A stretch of DNA of 64,000 bases from Ramlibacter humi. GTDB lineage: Bacteria; Pseudomonadota; Gammaproteobacteria; Burkholderiales; Burkholderiaceae_C. The stretch spans positions 1 through 64,000 of the forward strand of contig NZ_SMLK01000003.1 of assembly GCF_004681975.1 (NCBI RefSeq), given 5' to 3'. The notes beneath the pieces are model-generated. The model had not been told where the DNA came from and searched no databases. It saw nothing but the letters and a program-made list of their open reading frames with translations. The position numbers and the translations under genes are program-made. Positions 42,686 through 52,161 of the stretch are shown here, piece after piece (the first letter of the stretch is position 1; each line of letters starts with the position of its first letter).

Positions 42686-43450
42686 ATGTGCCAGTTGCTC
42701 GGGATGAACTGCAACACGCCGACGGACGTGCAGTTCAGCTTCAGCGGTTTCGCCCAGCGCGGCGGCCACACCGACCACCATGCCGACGGCTGGGGCATCG
42801 CCTTCTTCGAAGGCCGCGGCCTGCGCCACTTCGTCGATCACCAGCCGGCGGCCAAGTCGCCGGTGGCTGAACTGATCCGCCGCTACCCCATCCGCAGCCG
42901 CAACGTCATCGCCCACATCCGCAAGGCCACGCAGGGTGAGGTGACGCTGGAGAACTGCCACCCGTTCGTGCGCGAGATGTGGGGCCGCTACTGGGTGTTC
43001 GCGCACAACGGCGACCTGAAGGACTACCAGCCGCGGCTGCATGCGCAGTTCCACCCGGTGGGCACCACCGACAGCGAACGCGCCTTCTCCTGGCTGATGC
43101 AGGAGCTGTGGAAGTCGCACGCCGGCGTGCCCAGCGTCGCCGAGCTGACGCTCACGCTGCGCGAACTGGTGCCGCAGATCGCCAGGCACGGGCCATTCAA
43201 TTTCCTGCTGTCCAACGGCGAGGCGCTGTGGGCGCACTGCGCGACGAACCTGTTCTACGTGGAGCGCAAGCACCCCTTCGCGCACGCGCAGCTGAAGGAC
43301 GAAGACCTGGCCATCGACTTCGCGCAGCACACCACGCCGCAGGACCGGGTGGCAGTGGTGGTCACCGCGCCGCTGACCACGAACGAGCCGTGGACGCAGA
43401 TGAAGGCGGGGGAGCTGAAGGTGTTCGTCGACGGCGCGGCCCTGGCTTAG
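42686..43450 (+). CDS. Class II glutamine amidotransferase (YafJ-like)
   Basis: A 254-residue Ntn hydrolase. Removal of Met exposes Cys2 (MCQLLGMNCNTP) as nucleophile. HADGWGIAFFEG, VIAHIRKATQGEVTLENCHPF and WVFAHNGDL are the glutaminase features. It lacks a synthase domain, so it is a stand-alone amidotransferase or gamma-glutamyl hydrolase like E. coli YafJ; the substrate is not known. The stop overlaps the gshB stop on the other strand by four bases. Proximity to glutathione genes hints at a gamma-glutamyl substrate, an inference. Confidence 0.9.
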   Translation: MCQLLGMNCNTPTDVQFSFSGFAQRGGHTDHHADGWGIAFFEGRGLRHFVDHQPAAKSPVAELIRRYPIRSRNVIAHIRKATQGEVTLENCHPFVREMWGRYWVFAHNGDLKDYQPRLHAQFHPVGTTDSERAFSWLMQELWKSHAGVPSVAELTLTLRELVPQIARHGPFNFLLSNGEALWAHCATNLFYVERKHPFAHAQLKDEDLAIDFAQHTTPQDRVAVVVTAPLTTNEPWTQMKAGELKVFVDGAALA

Positions 43451-44391
43451 GCCAGCGCCGCTTCCAGCTCGTCGATGAACATCTTCGGCACGTCGAAGCC
43501 GGCCTGCTGCGTGATCTCCTGGAAGCAGGTGGGGCTGGTGACATTGATCTCGGTGAGGTAGTCGCCGATCACGTCCAGGCCGACCAGCAGCAGGCCGCGT
43601 TTGGCGAGCACGGGGCCCAGCGCCTGCGCGATCTCCAGGTCACGCTTCGACAACGGCTGCGCCACGCCTTTCCCACCGGCGGCGAGGTTGCCGCGCACCT
43701 CCGAGCCCTGCGGGATGCGCGCCAGGCTGAAGGGCACCGCCTTGCCGCCGATCACCAGCACGCGCTTGTCGCCCTGGGTGATCTCGGGCACGAACTTCTG
43801 CACCATCAGCGTGGTGTCGCCCTGGCCGTTGAGCGTCTCGGTGATGGAGCCCAGGTTCAGGCCGTCGGCGCCGACACGGAAGATGCCCATGCCGCCCATG
43901 CCGTCCAGCGGCTTGAGGATGATCTCCCTGTGCTCGGCGTGGAAGCGGCGCACCTCTTCGGGGTCGCGCGTCACCAGCGTGGGGCTGACGAACTGCGGGA
44001 ACTCCATGATCGCCAGCTTCTCCGGATGGTCGCGCAGCGCCGCCGGCTTGTTGAACACGCGCGTGCCTTCGCGCTCGGCCTGCTCCAGCAGGTGCGTGGC
44101 GTAGAAGTACTCGGAATCGAACGGCGGGTCCTTGCGCATGATCACCGCGTCGAATTCCTTCAGCGCGCGCGTGGGCGTGCCGGTCTCCTCGAACCACGCG
44201 TCCTCGCTGCCGGTCAGGCGGATCTCGCGCACCTTCGCGTGGACCAGCCCGCCCGAGCGCCAGGTGATGTGGCGCGGCTCGCAGGCCACGACGCGGTGCC
44301 CGCGCCGCTGCGCTTCCCGCATCATCGAGAAGGTGGTGTCCTTGTAGACCTTGAAGATTTCCAGCGGGTCGGCGACGAAAAGGATGTTCAT
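43447..44391 (-). CDS. gshB: Glutathione synthetase
   Basis: GshB joins glycine to gamma-glutamylcysteine using ATP. The 314-residue ATP-grasp enzyme has ILFVADPLEIFKVYKDTTFSMMREAQRRGH, MRKDPPFDSEYFYATHLLE, EIILKPLDGMGGMGIFR (ATP loop), the Gly-rich RGNLAAGGKG, and LTEINVTSPTCFQEI (Mg and substrate site). Its ATG overlaps the benE stop (ATGA), which in turn overlaps yghU, giving a yghU-benE-gshB unit. gshA lies 14 kb away on the same strand. Confidence 0.97.
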   Translation of the reverse strand: MNILFVADPLEIFKVYKDTTFSMMREAQRRGHRVVACEPRHITWRSGGLVHAKVREIRLTGSEDAWFEETGTPTRALKEFDAVIMRKDPPFDSEYFYATHLLEQAEREGTRVFNKPAALRDHPEKLAIMEFPQFVSPTLVTRDPEEVRRFHAEHREIILKPLDGMGGMGIFRVGADGLNLGSITETLNGQGDTTLMVQKFVPEITQGDKRVLVIGGKAVPFSLARIPQGSEVRGNLAAGGKGVAQPLSKRDLEIAQALGPVLAKRGLLLVGLDVIGDYLTEINVTSPTCFQEITQQAGFDVPKMFIDELEAALA

Positions 44392-45626
44392 CGGTGGGGA
44401 GTCGTCGGGGGAACGGGCGGCGGGGGCCGCCGCCACTGTTGCACAAAAAGCGCGGCCGCGCCCGCCACCACGCCCCAGAAGGCGGAGCCGATGCCGGCGA
44501 TGACGACGCCGCTGAGCGTGACCAGGAAAGTGATGAGCGCGGCTTCGCGGTGGCGCTCGTCCGCCAGCGCGCCCGCGAGGCCGCTGCCGATGGTGCCCAG
44601 CAGCGCGATGCCCGCGATGGCGGCCACCAGCTCTTTCGGGAAGGCGGTGAGCAGCCCTGCCACCGCGCCGCCCACCAGGCCGACCAGCGCGTAGAGAACG
44701 CCGGACGTCACCGCGGCCGTGTAGCGCCGCGCCGGATCTTCATGCGCTTCCGGCCCCATGCAGATGGCGGCCGTGATGGCCGACAGGCAGAGCGCGAAGG
44801 CTCCGAAAGGCGCCAACAGCAGCATCGCGCCGCCGGTGATGGTGACCAGCGCGGAGATCGGCATGCGGTAGCCCGCGGCGCGGATCGCCGCCACGCCGGG
44901 CAGGTTCTGCGATGCCATGGTGACGATGAAGAGCGGCAACGCCAGGCTGGTGATGGCGCCGAAGCTGAACTCGGGCATGGTGAACACGGGCCGGGCGAAT
45001 TCGAACTTCACTTCGCCCCACGCCATGCGGCCCTGTGCGGCGGCCAACACGATGGCCACCAGCAGCGTCGCCAGCACGGCGTACCGCGGCGACAGGCGGC
45101 GCGCGACGAGGTACGTCGCGAGCATCGCCAGCACCAGCCACAGCGCCGTCTGCGCCGCCGCGAAAGCCTGCAGGCCGAAGCGGGCCAGCACCCCGGCGAG
45201 CAACGCGAACGCGATGGCCATCGGGATGCGGTCCATCAGCCGCTCGAACCAGCCGGTGGCGCCGAACAGCACGACCAGCGCGCCGCAGACGAGGAAGGCG
45301 CCCACCGCCTGGTTCATCGTGAAGCCGCCCGCCAGGCCGGCCGTGGCGAGCACCGCCGCGCCGGGCGTGGACCAGGCCACCATCACCGGCTGGCGCAACA
45401 CCAGCGACGGCACCACGGAAGACAGCGCGATGCCCAGGCCCAGCGCCCACATCCAGGAAGCGATCTGGTCCGGCGTGGCGTGGAATGCCTGCGCGGCCTG
45501 GAACACGATGGCCACCGAGCTGGTGAAACCCACCAGCACGGCGACGAAGCCCGCCGTCGCGGCGGACGCGCTGAAGTCGCGGAAGAAACGCATCGGCGGC
45601 GATTCTGCCCACGCGGTGTTCGTCAC
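44388..45626 (-). CDS. benE: BenE-type benzoate/proton symporter family protein
   Basis: A 412-residue inner-membrane protein with about 12 helices. The start ATAGFVAVLVGFTSSVAIVFQAAQAFHATPDQIASWMWALGLG and LVLRQPVMVAWSTPGAAVLA are diagnostic of BenE. Benzoate degradation genes are not present nearby, so the substrate may differ. The GTG at 45626 overlaps the yghU stop (GTGA); an ATG at 45593 would remove 11 residues. It lies oddly between two glutathione-related genes. Confidence 0.9.
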   Translation of the reverse strand: MTNTAWAESPPMRFFRDFSASAATAGFVAVLVGFTSSVAIVFQAAQAFHATPDQIASWMWALGLGIALSSVVPSLVLRQPVMVAWSTPGAAVLATAGLAGGFTMNQAVGAFLVCGALVVLFGATGWFERLMDRIPMAIAFALLAGVLARFGLQAFAAAQTALWLVLAMLATYLVARRLSPRYAVLATLLVAIVLAAAQGRMAWGEVKFEFARPVFTMPEFSFGAITSLALPLFIVTMASQNLPGVAAIRAAGYRMPISALVTITGGAMLLLAPFGAFALCLSAITAAICMGPEAHEDPARRYTAAVTSGVLYALVGLVGGAVAGLLTAFPKELVAAIAGIALLGTIGSGLAGALADERHREAALITFLVTLSGVVIAGIGSAFWGVVAGAAALFVQQWRRPPPPVPPTTPHR

Positions 45627-46327
45627 CGCGGCGGGATGTTCAGGCCGCGCTCGACCGCGGGACGCGCGACGAACGCATCGAGCGCTCGCTTGACGTGCCT
45701 GAACTCATCGAAGCCCACCAGTTCGCCCGCGCCGTAGAAACCCACGAGGTTGCGGATCCACGGGAAGGTGGCGATGTCGGCGATGGTGTACTCGTCGCCG
45801 GCGATCCACTTCGAGTGAGCCAGCTGCCGGTCGACCACGCCGAGCAGGCGTTTCGACTCGGCCACGTAGCGGTCGCGCGGACGCTTGTCCTCGAAGTCCT
45901 TGCCGGCGAATTTGTGGAAGAAGCCGACCTGGCCGAACATGGGCCCGATGCCGCCCATCTGGAACATCACCCACTGCAGGGTGTGCCAGCGCGCGGCCTC
46001 GCCGGCGGGCAGCAGCTTGCCGGTCTTGTTGGCCAGGTACACCAGGATGGCGCCCGATTCGAACAAGGCCAGCGGCTTGCCGCCGGGACCGTTGGGATCG
46101 AGGATGGCCGGGATCTTGTTGTTCGGGTTCAGCGACAGGAACTCCGGCGACGTCTGGTCGTGGCTGCCGAAGTCGACCTTGTGCACCTCGTAGGGCAGGC
46201 CGGTCTCCTCCAGCATGATCGACGCCTTCACGCCGTTGGGCGTGGGCAGGGAATACAGCTGGAGACGGTCCGGGTGCCTGGCCGGCCACTTGCGTGTGAT
46301 GGGGAAGGCGCAGAGGTCCTGGGTCAT
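45623..46327 (-). CDS. yghU: YghU-like nu-class glutathione transferase
   Basis: A 234-residue protein with LQLYSLPTPNGVKASIMLEETGLPYEVHKVDFGSHDQTSPEFLSLNPNNKIPAILD and ALFESGAILVYLANKTGKLLP, then FGQVGFFHKFAGK. These match YghU/YfcG nu-class enzymes, which have strong disulfide-bond reductase activity with glutathione. It heads the overlapping yghU-benE-gshB unit, so it may be made together with glutathione synthetase. It is divergent from the binding-protein gene at 46464. Confidence 0.93.
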   Translation of the reverse strand: MTQDLCAFPITRKWPARHPDRLQLYSLPTPNGVKASIMLEETGLPYEVHKVDFGSHDQTSPEFLSLNPNNKIPAILDPNGPGGKPLALFESGAILVYLANKTGKLLPAGEAARWHTLQWVMFQMGGIGPMFGQVGFFHKFAGKDFEDKRPRDRYVAESKRLLGVVDRQLAHSKWIAGDEYTIADIATFPWIRNLVGFYGAGELVGFDEFRHVKRALDAFVARPAVERGLNIPPR

Positions 46328-46463
46328 GGGGCGGCACCGTAGCACGGCGGAGCAGGGCCGTGGCGGCGTATGGGTTTGCGCGGAGGCGGCCGGCACGGAA
46401 CCTGCCTACACTGGCGCCGCAGCGATGGGCTGCGTCCCACCCATGACTTCGAGGAGCTTCCCC

Positions 46464-47348
46464 ATGAAAACGAAATGCCTGGTCTCCCTGGCCGTGCTGG
46501 CGCTGGCCGCCGGCGCCGCCACGGCCGAAGACACGATCAAGAAGGCCGCCGACAACAACCGCATCACCCTGGCCTATCGCGAGGCTTCGCCCCCGCTCAG
46601 CTACCTGGCCGGCCCGGACAAGCCGGTGGGCATGATGGTGGAGATCTCCGAAGCCATCGCGGCCGAGGTGAAGAAGGTGACCAACAAGCCGAACATGGAA
46701 GTGCGCTGGCAGGCGGTGACGTCGGCCAACCGCATCCCGCTGGTGACCAACGGCACGGTGGACCTGGAGTGCGGCTCCACCACCAACAACACCGCGCGCG
46801 GCAAGGAAGTGCAGTTCGCCATCAACCACTACTACACCGGCACCCGCCTGCTGGTGAAGAAGAACAGCGGCATCAAGAACTACGCCGACCTGGCCGGCAA
46901 GACCATCGCCACCACCACCGGCACCACCAACATGCTGGTGCTGCGCAAGTACATCGCCGACCACAACCTGAACACCAACATCATCGCGGGCAAGGACCAC
47001 GACGATTCCAAGCTGCTGGTGGAAACCGGCCGCGCCGTGGCGTTCGGCATGGACGACATCCTGCTGTACGGCCTGAAGGCCAACGACAAGAACCCGGCCG
47101 ACTGGGACGTGGTGGGCGACTCGCTGCAGGTCGAGCCCTACGCCTGCATGCTGCGCAAGGACGACCCGCAGTTCCAGGCGCTGGTCAACCGCGTGATCGG
47201 CGGCATGATGAAGGACGGCACCTTCGAGAAGCTGTACGCCAAGTGGTTCACCTCGCCCATCCCCCCGAAGGGCGTGAACCTGAACATCCCGATGTCGCAG
47301 GAACTGAAGGACAACCTGAAGGCGCAGAGCGACAAGCCGGCGATGTGA
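46464..47348 (+). CDS. Periplasmic amino-acid binding protein, ABC type, without transporter partners
   Basis: A 294-residue secreted binding protein. A signal peptide (LVSLAVLALAAGAATA) is followed by a type II periplasmic binding fold: ITLAYREASPPLSYLAGPDKPVGMMVEISEAIA, NRIPLVTNGTVDLECGSTTNNTARGKEVQF and KTIATTTGTTNMLVLRKY. It resembles glutamate/aspartate-binding GltI. No permease or ATPase gene is adjacent. A TACACT element at about 46409 and a GAGGAG ribosome binding site precede it. Two hairpins follow. Confidence 0.92.
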   Translation: MKTKCLVSLAVLALAAGAATAEDTIKKAADNNRITLAYREASPPLSYLAGPDKPVGMMVEISEAIAAEVKKVTNKPNMEVRWQAVTSANRIPLVTNGTVDLECGSTTNNTARGKEVQFAINHYYTGTRLLVKKNSGIKNYADLAGKTIATTTGTTNMLVLRKYIADHNLNTNIIAGKDHDDSKLLVETGRAVAFGMDDILLYGLKANDKNPADWDVVGDSLQVEPYACMLRKDDPQFQALVNRVIGGMMKDGTFEKLYAKWFTSPIPPKGVNLNIPMSQELKDNLKAQSDKPAM

Positions 47349-47349
47349 A

Positions 47350-47364
47350 GGCGGCGAAGCCGCC
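47350..47364 (+). other. Short hairpin directly after the binding-protein gene
   Basis: GGCGGC (47350-47355) and GCCGCC (47359-47364) pair around GAA, immediately after the stop. It precedes the stronger terminator at 47406 and may protect the 3' end of the transcript. Confidence 0.45.
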
Positions 47365-47405
47365 GCGCATCGCCGGTCCCCGCGAAGGTGGGGGCCTCGT
47401 CGATC

Positions 47406-47433
47406 AAAAGGGGCGCTTCCGGCGCCCCTTTTT
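47406..47433. terminator. Bidirectional intrinsic terminator
   Basis: GGGGCGC (47410-47416) and GCGCCCC (47422-47428) pair around TTCCG, with AAAA before and TTTTT after. It serves both the rightward binding-protein gene and the leftward efflux operon that ends at 47445. Confidence 0.9.
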
Positions 47434-47444
47434 CCTTGGCGCCG

Positions 47445-48875
47445 CTAACGCGCCTCCTGCTGCACGGCCGCTTCCGTGGGCAGCAGGCCGTCTTGCCAGC
47501 CGCCGCCCAGGGCCGCGGCCAGCGAGGCGCTGGCATCCAGGCGGCTGCCGAGGTTGGTGAGCAGGTTCTGTTCGTCGGCCAGGACGGTGGCCTGCGCGGT
47601 CACCACGGCGGTGTACGCGACGGTGCCCGCCTGGTACTGGTTGACCGTCACCTCCACGGCGCGGCGCGCCGATGCCAGCGCGCGCTGCTGGATCTCGGCC
47701 TGGCCCTCCAGGATGCGCAGCGCCGCCAACTGGTCCTCCACCTGGGCGAAGGCCGCCAGCACCGTCTGGCGGTAGTTGGCTACCGCCGCATCGTAGCTGG
47801 CGCGTGCCGCCGTGACCTGCGCCCGGCGCAGCCCGCCATCGAGCAGCGTCATGGCCAATTGCGGGCCCAGCGCCCAGACCGCGTTGGAGGCCTTGACCAG
47901 CCCGCCCAATGCCGCGCCCGCGACACCCGCCGAGGCGGACAGCGTGACGTCCGGGTAGTAGGCCGCGACCGCGACGCCGATCTGCGCACTGGCCGCGGCC
48001 GCGCCGCGTTCGGCCGCGGCGATGTCCGGCCGGCGTTCCAGCAGCGTCGAGGGCAGGCCCGGCGGCTGCGCGGGCACGCTGCGCACGAGCGGCCTCGCGG
48101 CGATGGACAGCTGATCCGGCGTCTTGCCGACCAGCACCGCGATCGCGTGCTCCAGCTGGGCACGCTGCACGCCCACGCCGACGCGCTGCGCCTGCGCGCC
48201 TTCGAGCTGCGTTTCGGCCGTGATGACGTCGGCCTCGTTCGCGGTGCCGGCCGCGTTCTGGTTGCGCGTGATCTCCAGCGTCTTCTGGTAGCCCGCCACC
48301 GCCTCGTCGTACAGGCGCGCGAGCTCGTCGTCCACGCGCAGCCCGAAGTAGTCGGTCGCCAGCGTGGCCTGCAGCGACAGGCGGGCGCCGGCCAGGTCGG
48401 CTGCGCTGGCTTGCGCAGCAGCGGTACTGCTTTCCACGGCACGGCGCACGCGGCCCCACAGGTCGGGCGCCCAGCTTGCATCCAGGCCCACGCTGGCCCG
48501 GTTGCCCGGGCTCCCGCTCGCGGCGCGCGAGCGCTGGTCCGCGGCGCTGAGCGACAGCGTGGGGCTGTAGCCGGCGCGGCTTTCCTGCACCAGCGCCAAC
48601 GCCTGCCGGTAGTTCGACTCGGCGGCCTTGAGCGACTGGTTGGAGACTTCGACCTGCCGCTCCAGCCCGTCGAGCACGGGGTCGCCGTAGATCGCCCACC
48701 AGGCCATGTCGCTGGCCGCCAGCTGCGGCGCGATCGGCCGCCAGCCGTCCTGCTCCTTGTACTGCGCCGGGCTCGGTGCCGCGGGGCGCACATAGTCCGG
48801 GCCCACCGCGCAGGCGGACAGCCCCGCCGCGGCCAGCAGGGCAACCACGCGAGACAGCAATGGCGAGGCGTGCAT
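47445..48875 (-). CDS. NodT/OprM-family outer-membrane efflux lipoprotein
   Basis: The 476-residue outer-membrane channel of the RND pump. A lipoprotein signal ends LSACAVGPDYVRPAAP (acylated Cys), followed by duplicated OEP repeats, including ALALVQESRAGYSPTLSLSA and LERRPDIAAAERGAAAASAQIGVAVAAYYPDVTLSA. It begins 10 bases after mdtC and ends the mdtABC operon; a bidirectional terminator follows. Confidence 0.95.
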   Translation of the reverse strand: MHASPLLSRVVALLAAAGLSACAVGPDYVRPAAPSPAQYKEQDGWRPIAPQLAASDMAWWAIYGDPVLDGLERQVEVSNQSLKAAESNYRQALALVQESRAGYSPTLSLSAADQRSRAASGSPGNRASVGLDASWAPDLWGRVRRAVESSTAAAQASAADLAGARLSLQATLATDYFGLRVDDELARLYDEAVAGYQKTLEITRNQNAAGTANEADVITAETQLEGAQAQRVGVGVQRAQLEHAIAVLVGKTPDQLSIAARPLVRSVPAQPPGLPSTLLERRPDIAAAERGAAAASAQIGVAVAAYYPDVTLSASAGVAGAALGGLVKASNAVWALGPQLAMTLLDGGLRRAQVTAARASYDAAVANYRQTVLAAFAQVEDQLAALRILEGQAEIQQRALASARRAVEVTVNQYQAGTVAYTAVVTAQATVLADEQNLLTNLGSRLDASASLAAALGGGWQDGLLPTEAAVQQEAR

Positions 48876-48885
48876 GGCGGCTCCT

Positions 48886-51800
48886 TCAAGCAGTGCCCAC
48901 GGCGGCCCCGGGCGCGCCGGACCAGCGCCGCCGCCAGCCCGCCAGACGGACGCGGGCACGCTCCAGCAACAGGTAGGTGACGGGCGTGGTGTACAGCGTG
49001 AGCAGCTGGCTCAGCAGCAGGCCGCCGATGATGGTGATGCCCAGCGGATGGCGCAGCTCGGCGCCCTCGCCGCGGCTCAGGGCCAGCGGCACCGCACCCA
49101 GCATGGCGGCCACGGTCGTCATCATGATGGGCCGGAAGCGCAGCGCGCACGCCTGCAGGATCGCGTCGTGGGCCGCCAGGCCTTCGTGCCGCTGCGCGTG
49201 GAGCGCAAAGTCGATCATCATGATGGCGTTCTTCTTCACCAGGCCGATCAGCAGGAACACGCCGATCAGCGCGAACAGGCTGAACTCCATGCGGAACAGC
49301 AGCAGCGCCACGATGGCGCCGACGCCGGCGGACGGCAGGGTGGACATGATGGTGATGGGATGCAGGGTGCTCTCGTACAGCACCCCGAGCACGATGTAGA
49401 TGGCGGCCAGCGCGGCGGCGACCAGGTAAGGCTGGCTGGCCAGCGATTGCTGGAACGCCCGCGCCGTGCCCTGGAAGTCTCCGTGCACCGAGGCCGGAAC
49501 GCCCAGCTGCGCCATCGCCGTGCGCACGGCGGCGACCGCATCGCTCAACGACGCGCCGGGCACCAAATTGAACGAGATGGTGCTGGCCACGAACGGGCCA
49601 TGGTGGTTGACGGCCAGCGGTGTCCTGCCGGGCGTGGAGCGCGTCACTGCGGCCAGGGGCACCATCGTTTCGCGCGACACGCTGACGGCCGCGCCGGTGG
49701 ACACGGCGCCTTTGCCGCTGGCCGTGATCTGGTTGGTGGCCAGGTTGCGCTGCGCGTCCTGCGCGACCGCCGCCCCGGAACCGGGCTGGCCGCGGCTGCT
49801 GACCGTCCCCTGGATCGCGTTGGTCGCCTGCGTGCCGCCCACGCTGCCGCCGGCAGTGCTGACGAACAGCTCCTGCAGCATGGCGGGGTCCTGCCAATAC
49901 TGCGGGGCGACCTCCATCACCACGTGGTACTGGTTCAGCGGGTTGTAGATGGTCGAGACCTGGCGCTGGCCGAAGGCGTCGTACAAGGTGTTGTCGATCT
50001 GGCCCGTGGTGACGCCCAGGCGTGCCGCCGTCAGGCGGTCGATGCCGACGTTCACCTGCAGCCCGCCCTGCTGCAGGTCCGAGTTGACCTGCGTGAGCAT
50101 GGGAATGCGCTGCAGCGCCTGCAGGATGCGAGGCGCCCACGCATAGAGTTCGGCCAGGTCGCTGTCCTGCAGCGTGAACTGGTACTGGGCGTTGCTCTGG
50201 CGCCCGCCCATGCGGATGTCCTGCGTGGACTGCAGGAACAGGCTGGCGCCCGGCACCTGCGAAAGCTGGCGGCTCAGCCGCTGGATCACCCGGTCCGCCG
50301 GGTCGGCGCGCTGGTCGCGCGGCTTGAGCGACGCGAACATGAAGCCCGAATTGGCCTGCCCGCCGCCGGTGAAGCCCACCACGTGTTCCATCGCCGGGTC
50401 CTTCTGCAGGATGGCGCTGAACTGGTGCAGCTTGGTGCGCATCAGCTGGAACGAGATGCTCTGGTCGGCCTGGATGCCGCCCACGATCTGGCCGGTGTCC
50501 TCCTGCGGGAAGAAGCCCTTGGGGATCGCCAGGAACAGCGCGACGCCGATGGCGCTGACCGCCACCTGCAACCCGGCCACCAGCACCGGATGGCGCACCA
50601 CGCCGGCCAGCGAGCGCGCATAGGCCTGTTGCCAGCGGGTGAACCAGCGCTCCATCGCGCCTGGCCAGCGCGACGGCTTCGGTGCGGCGGCGGGCAACCG
50701 CGCGCAGATCATCGGGGTCAGCGTGAGCGAGAACACCATCGACATCAGGATGGCGATCGACAGCGTGACCCCGAACTCGCGGAACAGCCGCCCGACGATG
50801 CCGCCCATCAGCAGGATGGGCGTGAACACCGCGATGAGCGACAGGCTCATCGACACGACCGTGAAGCCGACTTCGCGCGCGCCGAGCACGGCGGCCTGCA
50901 TGCGCGGCATGCCGGCCTCGACGTGGCGCGTGATGTTCTCCATCACCACGATCGCGTCGTCCATCACAAAGCCGGCCGCGATGGTCAGGGCCATCAGCGA
51001 AAGGTTGTCCAGGCTGTACCCGCACAGGTACATGATCCCGAAGGTTCCGATCAGCGACGCGGGCACCACCACGGCCGGCACCAGGGTGGCCGAGGCCGTG
51101 CGCAGGAACAGGAACACCACGCCGACGACCAGCGCGATGGCGAGCAGGGCCGACCGTTCGATCTCCTTCAGCGACGCCCGGATGGTGGTGGAGCGGTCCA
51201 CCGCCACCTGCAGGTCGATCGCGGGCGGGATCGAGGCACGCAGGAACGGCAGCGCCTGCCGCACCTGGTCGACCGTCGAGATGATGTTGGCGCCCGGCTG
51301 GCGGTACAGGATCACGAGCACGGCGGGCTTGCCGTCGGCCAGCCCGTCGTTGCGGATGTTCTCCACCGAGTCGTCGACCTCGGCGACGTCCGACAGGTGC
51401 ACGGCCGCGTTGTTGCGCCAGGCGACCACCAGCGGCGCGTAGTCGGCGGCATGGCTGGCCTGGTCGTTGTCGTAGATCTGCCAATGGGTGCCGCCGCCCT
51501 CCAGCGCGCCCTTGGGCGCGTGGGCATTGGCCGAAGCCAGCGCGGCGCGCACGTCTTCCAGGCTGATGCCGTACTTGCTCAGGGCCCGCGGGTTGAGCTC
51601 GACGCGCACGGCCGGCAGGGCCGAGCCGCTCAACGTGACCTGGCCGATGCCGGGCACCTGCGAGAACTTCTGCTGCAGCACCGAGGAAGCCGCGTCGAAG
51701 ATCTGCCCGCGGCTCAGCGTGGGCGACGTCAGCGAAAGCACCATGATGGGCGCGTCCGCCGGGTTCACCTTGCGATAGACCGGGTTGCTGCGCAGGCTGG

Positions 51801-52161
51801 CGGGCAGGTCGGCGCGCGCGGCGTTGATGGCGGCCTGCACGTCGCGCGCGGCGCCGTCGATGTCGCGGTCCAGCCCGAACTGCAGCGTGACCCGCGCCGA
51901 GCCGACCGTGCTGGACGATGTCATCTCGCTCACGTCGGCGATCACGCCCAGGTGGCGCTCCAGCGGCGTGGCCACGCTGTTGGCCACCACCTCCGGGCTG
52001 GCGCCGGGCAGCGTGGCCTGCACCGAGATGGTCGGGAAATCCACCTGCGGCAGCGGCGCCACCGGCAGCAGCATCAGGCCGATGGCGCCGGACAGCACCA
52101 CGCCCAGCGTCAGCAGCGTGGTCGCCACGGGCCGCTCGATGAAGGTGGTGCTGATGGACAT
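48886..52161 (-). CDS. mdtC: RND efflux permease MdtC
   Basis: The 1091-residue inner-membrane proton-driven pump subunit has 12 helices with two large periplasmic loops. It starts [45 protein letters not shown] and has the helix-4 proton-relay region GFVMDDAIVVMENI with the conserved Asp pair. MdtB and MdtC form a heterotrimer in the known system. The ATG at 52161 shares one base with the mdtB stop; a GTG one codon earlier is also possible. Confidence 0.95.
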   Translation of the reverse strand: MSISTTFIERPVATTLLTLGVVLSGAIGLMLLPVAPLPQVDFPTISVQATLPGASPEVVANSVATPLERHLGVIADVSEMTSSSTVGSARVTLQFGLDRDIDGAARDVQAAINAARADLPASLRSNPVYRKVNPADAPIMVLSLTSPTLSRGQIFDAASSVLQQKFSQVPGIGQVTLSGSALPAVRVELNPRALSKYGISLEDVRAALASANAHAPKGALEGGGTHWQIYDNDQASHAADYAPLVVAWRNNAAVHLSDVAEVDDSVENIRNDGLADGKPAVLVILYRQPGANIISTVDQVRQALPFLRASIPPAIDLQVAVDRSTTIRASLKEIERSALLAIALVVGVVFLFLRTASATLVPAVVVPASLIGTFGIMYLCGYSLDNLSLMALTIAAGFVMDDAIVVMENITRHVEAGMPRMQAAVLGAREVGFTVVSMSLSLIAVFTPILLMGGIVGRLFREFGVTLSIAILMSMVFSLTLTPMICARLPAAAPKPSRWPGAMERWFTRWQQAYARSLAGVVRHPVLVAGLQVAVSAIGVALFLAIPKGFFPQEDTGQIVGGIQADQSISFQLMRTKLHQFSAILQKDPAMEHVVGFTGGGQANSGFMFASLKPRDQRADPADRVIQRLSRQLSQVPGASLFLQSTQDIRMGGRQSNAQYQFTLQDSDLAELYAWAPRILQALQRIPMLTQVNSDLQQGGLQVNVGIDRLTAARLGVTTGQIDNTLYDAFGQRQVSTIYNPLNQYHVVMEVAPQYWQDPAMLQELFVSTAGGSVGGTQATNAIQGTVSSRGQPGSGAAVAQDAQRNLATNQITASGKGAVSTGAAVSVSRETMVPLAAVTRSTPGRTPLAVNHHGPFVASTISFNLVPGASLSDAVAAVRTAMAQLGVPASVHGDFQGTARAFQQSLASQPYLVAAALAAIYIVLGVLYESTLHPITIMSTLPSAGVGAIVALLLFRMEFSLFALIGVFLLIGLVKKNAIMMIDFALHAQRHEGLAAHDAILQACALRFRPIMMTTVAAMLGAVPLALSRGEGAELRHPLGITIIGGLLLSQLLTLYTTPVTYLLLERARVRLAGWRRRWSGAPGAAVGTA

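Noticed and set aside
47350-47364. Independent terminator immediately after the binding-protein gene
   Set aside because: The short stem has no T-run; the strong bidirectional terminator at 47406 explains transcript ending better, so it is listed only as a hairpin.
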